A stretch of 64,000 bases of DNA from Prevotella sp. (GCA_016285055.1 JAEEPZ010000005.1:19499-83498); one strand, 5' to 3'; shown: positions 9,444-18,495, counted from the stretch's first letter. Numbers and translations: made by a program. The notes: generated from the sequence alone by a model not told the origin.

Positions 9444-9451
9444 TACCTTTG
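9444..9451 (+). promoter_or_regulatory. Possible -7 box of the small lipoprotein gene
   Basis: TACCTTTG lies 51 bases before the start at 9503 and fits TAnnTTTG. The preceding AT-rich stretch has no clear TTTG at the usual spacing. Confidence 0.45.
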
Positions 9452-9502
9452 CAGCGTTTTAATAAACTAATGATTGTTTTACAGATTAAAAAAAGCAAAG
9501 AA

Positions 9503-9850
9503 ATGAAAAAGATCGCATTTATGTTCGCTACTGCCGCTATGTTCGTGGCTTGTGGTAATGCCCCCAAAGTTGCTACTCAGGAGCAGAAGGATTCTATCCT
9601 CAACGTGCTGAAGGCTGAGTGCCAGGCTAAGGCTGACGCCATCCAGGTTGAGTATGTTCTCGCCGAGGGTGCTGAGGCTATTGACTCCGCAGCTTGCGAG
9701 GCTGCTGCTCAGGAGGCTAAGAACGCTATTCTGGCTGCTGCTGACACCACCAACGCTGACTTCAAGGCTGCTTACGAGGAGGCTGTGAAGGCTTTCGAGG
9801 CTGCTCTGAATGCTCCCGCTAAGGCTGAGGGCGAGGCTGAGCAGAAGTAA
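9503..9850 (+). CDS. Small Ala/Glu-rich lipoprotein, function unknown
   Basis: A 115-residue product that begins 'MKKIAFMFATAAMFVACG', a lipoprotein signal with a lipobox ending in Cys at about residue 17. The mature part is almost wholly Ala, Glu, Lys and Asp and is probably helical, without a recognisable domain. The start at 9503 is chosen over an in-frame ATG at 9449 because it opens the signal peptide. Codon use is strongly biased to a few codons (GCT, GAG, AAG), suggesting high expression. The gene is monocistronic, with a -7 box at 9444 and a strong terminator. Confidence 0.8.
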   Translation: MKKIAFMFATAAMFVACGNAPKVATQEQKDSILNVLKAECQAKADAIQVEYVLAEGAEAIDSAACEAAAQEAKNAILAAADTTNADFKAAYEEAVKAFEAALNAPAKAEGEAEQK

Positions 9851-9878
9851 TTCTTGCGAACAGAATTGTCAACAAAAT

Positions 9879-9913
9879 GCTGCTGGACGAGAGTTCAGCA
9901 GCTTTTTTTTTTT
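9879..9913 (+). terminator. Rho-independent terminator of the small lipoprotein gene
   Basis: A 10-bp stem with one mismatch (9879-9888 with 9893-9902), a GAGA loop and eleven T (9903-9913), 28 bases after the stop codon. Confidence 0.85.
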
Positions 9914-9977
9914 ACCTACGCGTTTGAACGTTCCTGAATAGACAACGCGGAAGACGATGGTGAGCACCCCCAAAAAA

Positions 9978-10050
9978 GTCCGAAGGCTTCGGACACTTTG
10001 TCCGAAGGCTTCGGACTCGTTGTCCGAAGGCTTCGGACTGTCAGTCCGAA
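9978..10050 (-). repeat. Triple palindrome cassette, copy A
   Basis: Three identical palindromes GTCCGAAGGCTTCGGAC (9978-9994, 10000-10016, 10022-10038) at a 22-base period, then a partial fourth unit. Read on the minus strand the array ends in six T and lies just beyond the stop of the EamA-type gene (10103), so it could serve as a multi-stem terminator. The same cassette recurs inverted at 19163-19246. Confidence 0.8.
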
Positions 10051-10102
10051 TATCTATTTCCATCAGCACAGTACGACAAAATCCAAACCCTTGACGTCGG
10101 CA

Positions 10103-11023
10103 TCAGCTGCCAATATATAGGCAGATCATGCCCAGCAGCACCAGCGCCAGGTCGATGGCCTTGGCCTGCAGATTCTTCTCGTGGAAGAAGAGAGCGCCGC
10201 AGATGAAGCTGACGACGACGGAGCCGCGGCGTATCATCGACACAATGCTGATCATGGCTGTGGGCAGCGACAGAGAGTAGAAATAAAGGAAATCGGCTGT
10301 GGAGAGGAAGAGGCTGATGCCCAGAATGGCCCAGTCCCAGCGGAACGGCGTGGTGTGCCTGCGCTTGGGCCACCACAACAGCAGGAGCATAACAAGCATC
10401 ATCACACACTGATAGAGGTTATACCACGACTGCACCATCATGCGGTCGAGCCCCACCCCCCCCTCGCTCTGCGGCGCCATGAGGTACTTGTCGTAAAGGC
10501 CGCTCAAGGCGCCGAGCAACGCCGCACCCACAATCATATAGATCCAGCGGTCGTGCTTGAAGTCAATGCCCTCCTTGCGTCCGCTGCGACTGAGCAGGAA
10601 GAACGAGGCCACGGCCAGCAGCACACCCGCCCACTGCCACAGGTTGAGACGCTCGCCAAACAGCAGCAGGGCGCCGACAAGCACCATGACGGGCCGAGTG
10701 GCATTGATGGGGCCAACGATGGTCAGCGGCAGGTGCTTCATGCCGAAGTAGCCCAGCACCCAACTGCTGAGTACGATGAGCGCCTTGCACACGATGTAGC
10801 GATGTTCGTGCCATGTGCCCTGGGCTACATGAAAGATTGAATCGTCTGCAAGCAAACCGTTGTGACTAAGAATGATAAACGGTACAAAGATGAGCGACGA
10901 GAACAGCGTATTAAGGAAGAGAACAGGCAGGACGGCGTTATCCCTTAATGACTTCTTCTTCAGCGAGTCGTAGATGCCGAGGAAGGCTGCGGAAAGAAAT
11001 GCTAATATCAGCCACATAATCAT
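10103..11023 (-). CDS. EamA-type (DMT superfamily) transporter
   Basis: A 306-residue inner-membrane protein with about ten predicted transmembrane helices in two EamA-like halves. Typical signs are 'GPINATRPVMVLVGALLLFGE' split here as the end of the first half, and 'SIVSMIRRGSVVVSFICGALFF' near the end of the second. The substrate cannot be inferred. The start at 11023 is chosen over an upstream in-frame extension; a methionine at 11017 is equally possible. It is monocistronic, with a -7 box at 11037-11044. Confidence 0.82.
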   Translation of the reverse strand: MIMWLILAFLSAAFLGIYDSLKKKSLRDNAVLPVLFLNTLFSSLIFVPFIILSHNGLLADDSIFHVAQGTWHEHRYIVCKALIVLSSWVLGYFGMKHLPLTIVGPINATRPVMVLVGALLLFGERLNLWQWAGVLLAVASFFLLSRSGRKEGIDFKHDRWIYMIVGAALLGALSGLYDKYLMAPQSEGGVGLDRMMVQSWYNLYQCVMMLVMLLLLWWPKRRHTTPFRWDWAILGISLFLSTADFLYFYSLSLPTAMISIVSMIRRGSVVVSFICGALFFHEKNLQAKAIDLALVLLGMICLYIGS

Positions 11024-11036
11024 TTCAAATTGGGTG

Positions 11037-11044
11037 CAAAGGTA
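11037..11044 (-). promoter_or_regulatory. Possible -7 box of the EamA-type gene
   Basis: TACCTTTG on the minus strand, only 14 bases before the chosen start, fits TAnnTTTG; if used it gives a very short leader. Confidence 0.35.
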
Positions 11045-11093
11045 CAAATAAAAAACAAGAAAAACAGAAAAGAAAAGATTTTTGCAAGAAATG

Positions 11094-11124
11094 TTTGCAA
11101 GCTCAGAAAAAATTCGTACTTTTG
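11094..11124 (+). promoter_or_regulatory. Bacteroidetes promoter of the kdgK operon
   Basis: TTTG (11094-11097), exactly 19 bases, then TACTTTTG (11117-11124): a full -33/-7 match. The start codon of kdgK lies 57 bases downstream. Confidence 0.75.
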
Positions 11125-11181
11125 TGGCTGATTATAAATATGTATCATACATAATCTATAAAAACAAACAAAAAAACGACA

Positions 11182-12204
11182 ATGGCAAAAATTGTAACAT
11201 TGGGCGAGATTATGCTTCGCCTGTCGCCTCAGGGCAACGACCGTTTCATTCAGAGTGAATCATTCCGCATCATCCCCGGCGGTGGCGAGGCCAATGTGGC
11301 CATCTCAGTAGCCAACTACGGACATGAGGCCTACTTCGTCTCGAAGCTGCCGAAGCACGAGATTGGCCAGATAGCCGTCAACGCTCTGCGCCGCTATGGT
11401 GTCAGCACTGAGTTTGTGGCCCGTGGCGGCGACCGCGTGGGCCTGTACTACGCTGAGACAGGTGCCTCCATGCGCCCCTCGAAGGTCATCTACGACCGTG
11501 CTCACAGCAGCATCGCCGAGGCAGTGCCCGAGGACTTCGACTTCGACAAGATCATGGAGGGCGCACAGTGGTTCCACTGGAGCGGCATCACCCCCGCCAT
11601 CAGCGACAAGGCTGCTGAACTGACACGTCTGGCCTGCGAGGCCGCCAAGCGTCACGGCGTTACAGTGTCAGTTGACCTAAACTTCCGCAAGAAGCTGTGG
11701 ACCAGCGAGAAAGCTATCAGCATCATGCGTCCGCTGATGAAGTATGTCGACGTGTGCATCGGCAATGAAGAGGACGCTGAGCTGTGCCTCGGTTTCAAGC
11801 CCGATGCCGATGTGGAAGGCGGACAGACCGATGCCAGCGGCTACGAGGGCATCTTCAAGCAGATGATGGCAGAGTTCGGCTTCAAATATGTCGTCAGCAC
11901 CCTGCGCGAGAGCTACAGCGCCACGTTCAACGGCTGGAAGGCGCTCATCTATGACGGCAAGGAGTTCTACCAGTCAAAGCGCTACGAGATCAATCCCATC
12001 ATCGACCGCGTGGGCGGCGGCGACTCGTTCTCCGGCGGCCTTATCCACGGTCTGCTGACCAAGGCTACACAGGGTGAGGCCCTCGAGTTCGCAGTGGCTG
12101 CCAGCGCCCTGAAGCACACCATCAACGGCGACTTCAACCTAGTCACTGTTGAGGAAGTGGAGGCTTTGGCAGGCGGCAATGCTAATGGACGAGTGCAGCG
12201 TTGA
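11182..12204 (+). CDS. kdgK: 2-dehydro-3-deoxygluconokinase (KDG kinase)
   Basis: KDG kinase phosphorylates 2-keto-3-deoxygluconate to KDPG in hexuronate catabolism. The 340-residue protein is a PfkB-family sugar kinase: N-terminal 'LGEIMLRLSP' and 'GGGEANVAISVANYG', and the C-terminal PfkB signature 'RVGGGDSFSGG' whose D281 is the expected catalytic base. Assignment to KDG rather than another sugar is supported by the KDPG aldolase gene directly downstream. The gap to kdgA is 103 bases and is filled with palindromic repeats. Confidence 0.9.
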   Translation: MAKIVTLGEIMLRLSPQGNDRFIQSESFRIIPGGGEANVAISVANYGHEAYFVSKLPKHEIGQIAVNALRRYGVSTEFVARGGDRVGLYYAETGASMRPSKVIYDRAHSSIAEAVPEDFDFDKIMEGAQWFHWSGITPAISDKAAELTRLACEAAKRHGVTVSVDLNFRKKLWTSEKAISIMRPLMKYVDVCIGNEEDAELCLGFKPDADVEGGQTDASGYEGIFKQMMAEFGFKYVVSTLRESYSATFNGWKALIYDGKEFYQSKRYEINPIIDRVGGGDSFSGGLIHGLLTKATQGEALEFAVAASALKHTINGDFNLVTVEEVEALAGGNANGRVQR

Positions 12205-12206
12205 TT

Positions 12207-12292
12207 CGTTATCACGGTAAATCGTTATTTCGTTATCACGTTAAACTGTTATTTCGTTATAACGTTATTACGCGATAACGTTATAACGACAA
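12207..12292. repeat. CGTTATNACG palindrome cluster between kdgK and kdgA
   Basis: The gap contains about seven overlapping or adjacent variants of CGTTATNACG, several of them perfect palindromes (CGTTATAACG). A shorter cluster of the same motif lies at 16217-16257 after the sensor kinase gene. It could form a nested hairpin in the kdgK-kdgA mRNA. Confidence 0.7.
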
Positions 12293-12307
12293 AAAAATCA
12301 AAGAAAG

Positions 12308-12976
12308 ATGGCAAAATTCGATAAAATCGCAGTGTTAAAGAAGATTGGTGACACCGGCATGGTGCCCGTCTTCTATCACAAGGACTTAGAGACCTGCAAG
12401 AATGTGGTGAAAGCCTGCTACGAAGGCGGCGTGCGCGCATTCGAGTTTACTAACCGCGGCGACTTCGCTCACGAGATTTTCGGCGAGCTGGTGAAATGGG
12501 CCGACAAGGAGTGCCCTGAGCTGGCACTGGGCGTGGGCAGCGTCGTCGATGCCCCCACAGCATCGCTCTACATCCAGCTGGGTGCCTGCTTCGTGGTGGG
12601 CCCGCTGTTCAACCCCGACATCGCCCCCGTCTGCAACCGTCGCCTCATCCCTTACTGCCCCGGCTGCATGACTGTCAGCGAGATAGGCAAGGCACAGGAG
12701 CTGGGATGCGACCTGACAAAGGTGTTCCCCGGCGACGTCGTTGGGCCGAACATGGTAAAGGGTCTGAAGGCTCCGATGCCCTGGTCGAAGATCATGGTGA
12801 CGGGTGGCGTGGCTCCCGAGGAAGAGAACCTCACCAAGTGGTTCAAAGCCGGCGTCTTCTGCGTGGGCATGGGCTCGAAGCTCTTCCCCAGCGACAAGGT
12901 GAAGGCTGGCGACTGGCAGTATGTCACCGACAAGTGCAAGGAGGCACTTGGATATGTGGCTAAGGCTCGCGCTTAG
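12308..12976 (+). CDS. eda: KDPG/KHG aldolase
   Basis: A class I aldolase that splits KDPG into pyruvate and glyceraldehyde 3-phosphate. The 222-residue protein shows the catalytic Glu in 'FEFTNRG' (E46) and the Schiff-base Lys in 'DLTKVFPGD' (K138), plus '[12 protein letters not shown]' for phosphate binding. Together with kdgK it forms the lower hexuronate route. Its 3' end overlaps the sensor kinase gene by 23 bases in another frame, so translation is probably coupled. Confidence 0.92.
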   Translation: MAKFDKIAVLKKIGDTGMVPVFYHKDLETCKNVVKACYEGGVRAFEFTNRGDFAHEIFGELVKWADKECPELALGVGSVVDAPTASLYIQLGACFVVGPLFNPDIAPVCNRRLIPYCPGCMTVSEIGKAQELGCDLTKVFPGDVVGPNMVKGLKAPMPWSKIMVTGGVAPEEENLTKWFKAGVFCVGMGSKLFPSDKVKAGDWQYVTDKCKEALGYVAKARA

Positions 12977-15900
12977 GCTGCTCGCCCCACTATTTCTTCT
13001 TTCAGCTTGTTCGCCGACGGATAGGCAAGCGGCGGACAAGCTGAATTCTCTTTCTTACGCCTATCACTATTGCTCGCTCGACTCCACAGAGCACTACGCC
13101 CAGCAGGCGTTGCGTATGTCGGCATCTTATGACGACGGAAAGGCCGAGGCCCTCAACAATCTGGCTTTTGTCTGCATTGCCCAGATGCGCTACGAAGAAG
13201 CAGAACAGCTGCTGAATGAAATCCCCGACATCACCGACAACCAGATAGAACTGCTGGTGAGCTATATCCAGCAGATGCGCCTTTGCCAGCGCAGGTCACA
13301 CAACCGAGACTTCTACGACTACCGGGAGCTGGCCAACAACGCCCTGCGACGCATCAACGAAGACCGGGCCACACTCGACGAGCGACAGACAGCACGCATC
13401 GTTTACGCCGAGAGCGAGATGGCCATCGTCACCTCCACCTATTATTATTATGTAGGACTGGAGCGCCAGGCATCGCAGGCCCTGGAGAGGATGCCCGCAG
13501 AACTGGAGCGCGACACGGCACAGTATCTCAACTACCTCTACAACGTAGGTGCCGGAGGCATCATCACTCAGGGCACACAGGAACAGATCAACCAAGCGGA
13601 GTTCGACTATCTGATGCGCTGTTTCCTCTGGTCGCAGCAGAGCAACATCATCTATTTCGCAGCCAACTCCTTAGAGGCTCTGGCCGAGCACCTGATGGTG
13701 GACGAATACCGTGAACAGCTGGTGGCCGACAACCTGCCCGCCATGAAGTTCTTGGCAGAGCCGAGCGGCATGGCCGGGCGCATCGACAACGTGACTTACG
13801 ACTCGCTGGCGCTTTATCTTGCTCAAGTGTCACTCAACATCTTCACCGACTACGGCGATGTCTACCAGATAGCCGGCGCCCACCGCACACTGGCCTCCTG
13901 CTATCTGGCACACAATGACTACGGCCATGCACTGGAACACCTGCACTTGGCACTGAGCGACACCATCATCAACCAGGCACCCGACCTCGTGGCCAGTATT
14001 CACGAACAGCTCAGCGTGGCCTATGCTGCCATCGACGACAAACAGCACAGTGACCAGCACCGTAACATCTATCTCGACCTGCAAGAGCAAACCCGACAAG
14101 ACCGCTCCTTAGAGGCCCGGGCGGGACAGCTGGAACAGGCCTCACAACAGCTCACCATACTCATCTGGGCCGTCGTGGCCGTCATCGTATTGCTGATACT
14201 GCTGCTGGCCATCTTCTTCCTGCGTCACCGCCACCGCACTGCCCACAAGGAAGAGCTGGCGATGCAACAGCAGGAGGACGAGCTGAACGAACAGTTGGCC
14301 ATGGCCCGTCTGCGTGTGGAGAAGGGCGAGCGCCTGGCGCTGGAACAGCGTGCCCGTGTGTCGTTGGTGAATGGCATCACGCCGCTCATCGACCGCATCA
14401 TCCACGAAGTGAGCCGCTTGCAGCAAGACCCTACGCAAGAGCGGCTGGACTATATCTCAGAACTCACCGACAACATCAACGAGCAGACGCAGGTGCTCAC
14501 CCACTGGATTCAACTGCGGCAAGGCGAGCTGAGCCTGCACATCGAGACCTTTGCACTGCAGCCTCTCTTCGACATTGTGGCCATGGGGCGCCGCAGCTTT
14601 GCCATGAAAGGCATTGACCTGCGAGTGGAACCCACAGCGGCCAAGGTGAAGGCCGACAAAGTGCTCACGCTGTTCATGCTGAACACCTTGGCCGACAACG
14701 CACGGAAATTCACACAGCAGGGCGGCAGCGTCAGCATCAGTGCCATAGAGGGCGACAACTACGTCGAACTCTCCGTCAACGACACCGGCATCGGCATGAC
14801 GGAGGAACAGCTGGCTCATGTCTTCGACCGTAAGACCATAGTGGAGGACAAATCACAAATCACCAATCTCACATCTCAATCCTCGCATGGGTTCGGACTG
14901 CTCAACTGTAAGGGCATCATTGAGAAATATCGCAAGCTGAGCCAGATATTCAGCGTCTGTCAGCTGTCGGCCGAGAGCCGTAAGGGCGAGGGCAGCCGTT
15001 TCTTCTTCCGTCTTCCCAAGGGTGTGACAAGGGCCGTCATTGTCCTGCTGATGGCAACAGGGCTCAGTTCGCAAGCGCGTCCTAAAACCCCCACTGAAGC
15101 CTCTCCCTACCTCTCTGCGGCCAGCGCCTTTGCCGACTCGGCCTATTTCTCCAACGTCAACGGCACTTATTGGCGCACCATCCATTTCTCTGACTCCTGT
15201 CGCCGCTATCTCAACACTTATTACCGTCAGCAGCGGCCCAACGGCAACGACACGCTCTGTCTGCTCGGCGATGCGTCGCTGACTCCTCCTGAGATTATCT
15301 GGCTGCACGACAGTCTGAGGCTCAACTACGACATTTTGCTGACCATACGCAATGAGAATGCCGTGGCAGCGCTGGCCCTGCACCAATGGCAGCTCTACCA
15401 CTACAACAACCGCATCTACACACTGCTTTTCAAGGAGTTGTCGGCCGACGCCTCGCTCGACGACTATTGCCGCAAGATGCAGCAATCGCAGGCCAACAAA
15501 CAGGTGGCCATCATCCTGCTCGTCCTGCTGTTCCTCGTCATCCTCATGGCTGTCGCCTGGCAGGTGATGGCGGCCCTTGGCAAGGCGGCAAGGCGGCAGC
15601 AGGAACAGCAGGAACAGATGGAGCTGACCCATGACGAGATAGCCCGCACAGAACAGGAGGAGGCGGCACTGCATGTGAGCAACGCCGTGATGGACAACTG
15701 CCTCTCAGCCTTGAAACACGAGACGATGTACTATCCCAGCCGCATCAGGCAGCTCATCGACAGCAGCCACACAGAGGCACTGCCCGAGGTGGTGGCCTAT
15801 TATCGTGAGCTTTACGGACTGCTCAGCCTGCAAGCTACACGACAGACGGAACATGCACGGCTGCACCTGCGCCGTCTGCCCCATGACATCTTGGGCGATA

Positions 15901-16223
15901 CCGTCCTCGTAGACTATCTCTTCGAGCTGTTGCGCAAACAGTCAGGACAGAAGAAGCTGGACGTCAGCTACACGCCACGGCCGGACGGAAAGTACGTGGA
16001 ATGTAGCGTACCCATGCCGTCGCTGCGGCTCGATGAGCATCAGGTCGCCACGCTCTTCACGGCCTCGGCGGTGGAGAACATCCCTTACCTGCTGTGCCGA
16101 CAGATAGTGCGCGATCATGGTGAAGCCACCAACCGGCGAGGCTGCGCCATCAGGGCCGAAGTGTCAGCTAGCGGCAGCGCCACCATCGTCGTCACCCTGC
16201 CGAGAATAAACAAGCCGTTATAA
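12954..16223 (+). CDS. Large sensor histidine kinase with two kinase-like modules (DUF5112/DUF5113 type)
   Basis: A 1089-residue membrane sensor. It starts with a lipoprotein-like signal ('[12 protein letters not shown]'), followed by about 380 mostly helical TPR-like residues (DUF5112-like), a transmembrane helix (about 400-425), a coiled coil, a possible H-box 'IIHEVSRL', and an ATPase domain with N-box '[10 protein letters not shown]' (about 576), G1 'DTGIGM' (about 610) and G2 '[10 protein letters not shown]'. A second hydrophobic stretch (about 695-710) leads into a probable periplasmic DUF5113-like region, a third transmembrane helix (about 850-875), and a final cytosolic part with '[12 protein letters not shown]' and degenerate ATPase motifs. 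The alternative start at 12921 adds 11 residues. DUF names are from memory. It is followed by its response regulator. Confidence 0.85.
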   Translation: MWLRLALRLLAPLFLLSACSPTDRQAADKLNSLSYAYHYCSLDSTEHYAQQALRMSASYDDGKAEALNNLAFVCIAQMRYEEAEQLLNEIPDITDNQIELLVSYIQQMRLCQRRSHNRDFYDYRELANNALRRINEDRATLDERQTARIVYAESEMAIVTSTYYYYVGLERQASQALERMPAELERDTAQYLNYLYNVGAGGIITQGTQEQINQAEFDYLMRCFLWSQQSNIIYFAANSLEALAEHLMVDEYREQLVADNLPAMKFLAEPSGMAGRIDNVTYDSLALYLAQVSLNIFTDYGDVYQIAGAHRTLASCYLAHNDYGHALEHLHLALSDTIINQAPDLVASIHEQLSVAYAAIDDKQHSDQHRNIYLDLQEQTRQDRSLEARAGQLEQASQQLTILIWAVVAVIVLLILLLAIFFLRHRHRTAHKEELAMQQQEDELNEQLAMARLRVEKGERLALEQRARVSLVNGITPLIDRIIHEVSRLQQDPTQERLDYISELTDNINEQTQVLTHWIQLRQGELSLHIETFALQPLFDIVAMGRRSFAMKGIDLRVEPTAAKVKADKVLTLFMLNTLADNARKFTQQGGSVSISAIEGDNYVELSVNDTGIGMTEEQLAHVFDRKTIVEDKSQITNLTSQSSHGFGLLNCKGIIEKYRKLSQIFSVCQLSAESRKGEGSRFFFRLPKGVTRAVIVLLMATGLSSQARPKTPTEASPYLSAASAFADSAYFSNVNGTYWRTIHFSDSCRRYLNTYYRQQRPNGNDTLCLLGDASLTPPEIIWLHDSLRLNYDILLTIRNENAVAALALHQWQLYHYNNRIYTLLFKELSADASLDDYCRKMQQSQANKQVAIILLVLLFLVILMAVAWQVMAALGKAARRQQEQQEQMELTHDEIARTEQEEAALHVSNAVMDNCLSALKHETMYYPSRIRQLIDSSHTEALPEVVAYYRELYGLLSLQATRQTEHARLHLRRLPHDILGDTVLVDYLFELLRKQSGQKKLDVSYTPRPDGKYVECSVPMPSLRLDEHQVATLFTASAVENIPYLLCRQIVRDHGEATNRRGCAIRAEVSASGSATIVVTLPRINKPL

Positions 16224-16257
16224 CATCATAACGTTATAACGTTATAACGTAATAACG
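16217..16257. repeat. Short CGTTATAACG palindrome cluster
   Basis: Three to four units of the CGTTATAACG type lie between the sensor kinase and response regulator genes, matching the larger cluster at 12207-12292. Confidence 0.6.
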
Positions 16258-16271
16258 AAAAAAAGATAATA

Positions 16272-16997
16272 ATGAACAATATGGAACCATTTAAAATCAT
16301 CATCGTAGAGGACGTGCCCTTAGAGCTGAAGGGCACGCAAGGCATCATCCGCAACGACATACCCGAAGCGGAAATCATAGGAACCGCCGACAATGAGACT
16401 GCCTACTGGCGGCTTATCAAGCAGCAGCAGCCTGACCTGCTCCTGCTCGACCTCGGCCTTGGCGGCTCCACCACCGTGGGTGTGGAGATATGCCGCCAGA
16501 CTAAAGAAATGTACCCGCAGGTGCGCGTACTTATATTTACGGGCGAGATCCTGAACGAGAAACTGTGGGTGGACGTGCTCGATGCCGGCGCCGACGGCAT
16601 CATCCTGAAGACGGGCGAACTGCTCACCCGTGGCGACGTGCTGGCAGTGATGTCGGGCAAGCAGTTGGTGTTCAACGAGCCTATCCTCAAGAGAATCGTC
16701 GACACGTTCAAGCGCACCGTGGGGTCGCAGCTGGCCAAGCAGGAGGCACTGGTCAACTACGAGATTGACGAGTACGACGAGCGTTTCCTGCGCCATCTCG
16801 CCCTTGGCTACACGAAAGACCAGATCACACAGCTGCGTGGTATGCCCTTCGGTGTCAAGAGTCTGGAGAAACGGCAGAACGAACTGGTGCAGAAGCTCTT
16901 TCCCGACGGTCGCAGTGTCAACGCCACGCGACTGGTGGTGAGAGCCTTGGAGCTGCACATCCTCGACCTCGACAATCTCGAGCCTGATGACGAGTAA
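16272..16997 (+). CDS. Response regulator
   Basis: A 241-residue regulator paired with the upstream kinase. The receiver domain has acidic residues E13 and D14, the phosphorylatable D60 in 'LLLLDLGLGG', the switch Thr in 'IFTGE' and Lys in 'IILKTGE'. The C-terminal 110 residues contain 'FLRHLALGYTKDQITQLRG', which resembles a LuxR-like helix-turn-helix but diverges from it (Bacteroidetes-type DUF5932-like, from memory). Kinase and regulator are 48 bases apart. The gene overlaps the next one by 11 bases, indicating one operon. The DNA target is unknown. Confidence 0.88.
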   Translation: MNNMEPFKIIIVEDVPLELKGTQGIIRNDIPEAEIIGTADNETAYWRLIKQQQPDLLLLDLGLGGSTTVGVEICRQTKEMYPQVRVLIFTGEILNEKLWVDVLDAGADGIILKTGELLTRGDVLAVMSGKQLVFNEPILKRIVDTFKRTVGSQLAKQEALVNYEIDEYDERFLRHLALGYTKDQITQLRGMPFGVKSLEKRQNELVQKLFPDGRSVNATRLVVRALELHILDLDNLEPDDE

Positions 16998-17580
16998 ACG
17001 ACTGATAGGCTATCTGGCCGTCGTGCTGCTGCTGGCGCTGGTAGCGCTGGTGCTGCTGTCGTGGCTGCTGTCGGCCACCCAGGGCGGTGCGCGCTCACTG
17101 CTGTCGTCCGAAGGCATCCGCTTCTTCTTCGGCGGCTTTGTCGACATGCTGCGCAAGCCCCTTCTGGTGTGGCTGCTGCTGCTGTCGATGGCCTGGGGAT
17201 GCCTGCAGATGAGCGGCTTACTGCAGTTCTTCAGCAAGCCGCTCGCACTGCCCCGACGCCGTCAGGCGCTCATCTTTCTCTTTGTGATAACAGCGGTTTA
17301 TGCTGGGGTGCTGCTCATCCTGACTTTGACGCCGCAGGCCGTCCTTCTCTCTGCTACCGGCCAGCTGTGGCCATCGCCCTTCAGTCACGCCCTTATTCCT
17401 GTCATTGCTTTTGGCATCATACTGTTGTCGGTGGTCTATGGACTGCTGTCACGCCGTTTCCTTTCCATGGCCGACGTCTGCCAGTCGTTGATTCAGGGCA
17501 TCGCCGATGCGGCCCCATTGCTGCTGCTCTATGTCCTCACCATGCAACTCGTCGGAGCCCTCCGCTTCGTCTTCGGCTGA
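16987..17580 (+). CDS. Half-size AbgT-like membrane protein
   Basis: A 197-residue protein with five or six predicted transmembrane helices. The segment 'ARSLLSSEGIRFFFGGFVD' followed by 'GCLQMSGLL' resembles the N-terminal part of AbgT-family p-aminobenzoyl-glutamate transporters ('LLS-EGI...SGL'), but the protein is well under half the usual length of about 500 residues. Its start overlaps the regulator stop by 11 bases, so it belongs to the two-component operon. It could be a stable mini-family member or a membrane accessory of the sensor; transport has not been shown for such short forms. Confidence 0.65.
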   Translation: MTSKRLIGYLAVVLLLALVALVLLSWLLSATQGGARSLLSSEGIRFFFGGFVDMLRKPLLVWLLLLSMAWGCLQMSGLLQFFSKPLALPRRRQALIFLFVITAVYAGVLLILTLTPQAVLLSATGQLWPSPFSHALIPVIAFGIILLSVVYGLLSRRFLSMADVCQSLIQGIADAAPLLLLYVLTMQLVGALRFVFG

Positions 17581-17702
17581 ATCTCGGGAGGGGAGTGCCT
17601 CACGAAGTCCCTGCGGCGGGCAATGCCCCTAAAAAGGGTGGGGTGAAGTGCCTTGTGGAGCATTGTTAGTCCTGGGGTCAACTGTGATGTTATTACCAAA
17701 AT

Positions 17703-17730
17703 AAAAGCCACCCAGTGGGTGACTTTTAAA
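17703..17730. terminator. Bidirectional terminator hairpin
   Basis: An 11-bp stem with one G-U pair (17703-17713 with 17717-17727) has A residues on the left and T on the right. It sits between the convergent two-component operon and the DUF4160/DUF2442 pair and can end both transcripts. Confidence 0.65.
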
Positions 17731-17831
17731 AACAGAGTTTTATAGGCTCTAAACGAGGAGTATTATCATTGCTCACAGCAGTTAGAATCTCCTCTTTTTT
17801 GATACTTTCTTCCAATAAACGAGATGGCCGA

Positions 17832-18233
17832 TTACACCGCTATTAATTCCTGGCCTATTTCACGGACCGTATCAAGAATCAGCGTGACCCTTGCTTCGCT
17901 CGCGTTCTTCTTGCCACTGATATACTGTGCCATCAGACTCTGAGAAATACCCAAACGGCGTGCGATAGCAGATACATTCAACTCCGGGTGAGCCATAAAA
18001 ACTTTGTAGAGTTGTGTTGTCTCTCGCTTATCAAAGAACCCTTCAAAACTCAAGTCTTCATCAATGTCCTCCCAATGCAACCCGTACTCATCAGCCTCAT
18101 AATTGGCACGTTGTTCTTTGGTTGCATATCTTAGACGAGGATAGTCACAAAACTTCTCGCACGCCTCACGTCCGTCTGCAGTCCTAATCCAAACCGCATC
18201 GTCAGTCAGCCAAATCTTCTCAATCTTCTCCAT
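17832..18233 (-). CDS. DUF2442 protein with C-terminal helix-turn-helix (candidate antitoxin)
   Basis: A 133-residue protein with two parts. The first about 75 residues ('KIWLTDDAVWIRTADGRE' and the Trp-rich 'YGLHWEDIDEDLSFEGF') match the DUF2442 pattern. The C-terminal 45 residues form an XRE-like helix-turn-helix around 'AIARRLGISQSLMAQYISG'. The start at 18233 ('MEKIEKIWL') is chosen; an in-frame start at 18257 would overlap the upstream gene. Adjacent DUF4160 and DUF2442 genes are commonly predicted to be a toxin-antitoxin pair, and the DNA-binding end would let this partner repress the operon. No experiment supports it here. Confidence 0.8.
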   Translation of the reverse strand: MEKIEKIWLTDDAVWIRTADGREACEKFCDYPRLRYATKEQRANYEADEYGLHWEDIDEDLSFEGFFDKRETTQLYKVFMAHPELNVSAIARRLGISQSLMAQYISGKKNASEARVTLILDTVREIGQELIAV

Positions 18234-18246
18234 TATTACCCCCTTT

Positions 18247-18495
18247 TTATTTTGCATTATTAAAAAACGTATTCCAATGCTGGGCTATGATCTCTTCGTT
18301 GTCCTCCAAGATTGCCTCTATCATTTTCAGTTCAGACGGTTTGAATCCGTGATTATAAACCAATGAAATGGGCAGGATGTTATATTTCGCCACCGCTCCA
18401 CCTTTCTTCACGTGAATATGAATTGGTGTATGGTCATTCCCATAGAACCAAAATCTGAAACCTAATAGCGTAAATACTGTTGGCATATCACTCAA
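18247..18495 (-). CDS. DUF4160 protein (candidate toxin or partner)
   Basis: An 82-residue soluble protein with the DUF4160 signature: 'FRFWFYGNDHTPIHIHVKKGG' is its core, spanning about residues 13-33, with the His-rich 'PIHIHV' as the likely functional site. It is the first gene of a two-gene unit with the DUF2442 protein and has its own promoter at 18513-18544. The biochemical role of the family is not settled. Confidence 0.8.
   Translation of the reverse strand: MSDMPTVFTLLGFRFWFYGNDHTPIHIHVKKGGAVAKYNILPISLVYNHGFKPSELKMIEAILEDNEEIIAQHWNTFFNNAK

Noticed and set aside
9978..10050. CRISPR-like array
   Set aside because: Units are 17-base palindromes with 5-base linkers, without spacers or cas genes nearby.
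9869..10069. 66-codon minus-strand frame over the palindrome cassette
   Set aside because: It is simply a translation of the repeats and the lipoprotein terminator; no start context or domain.
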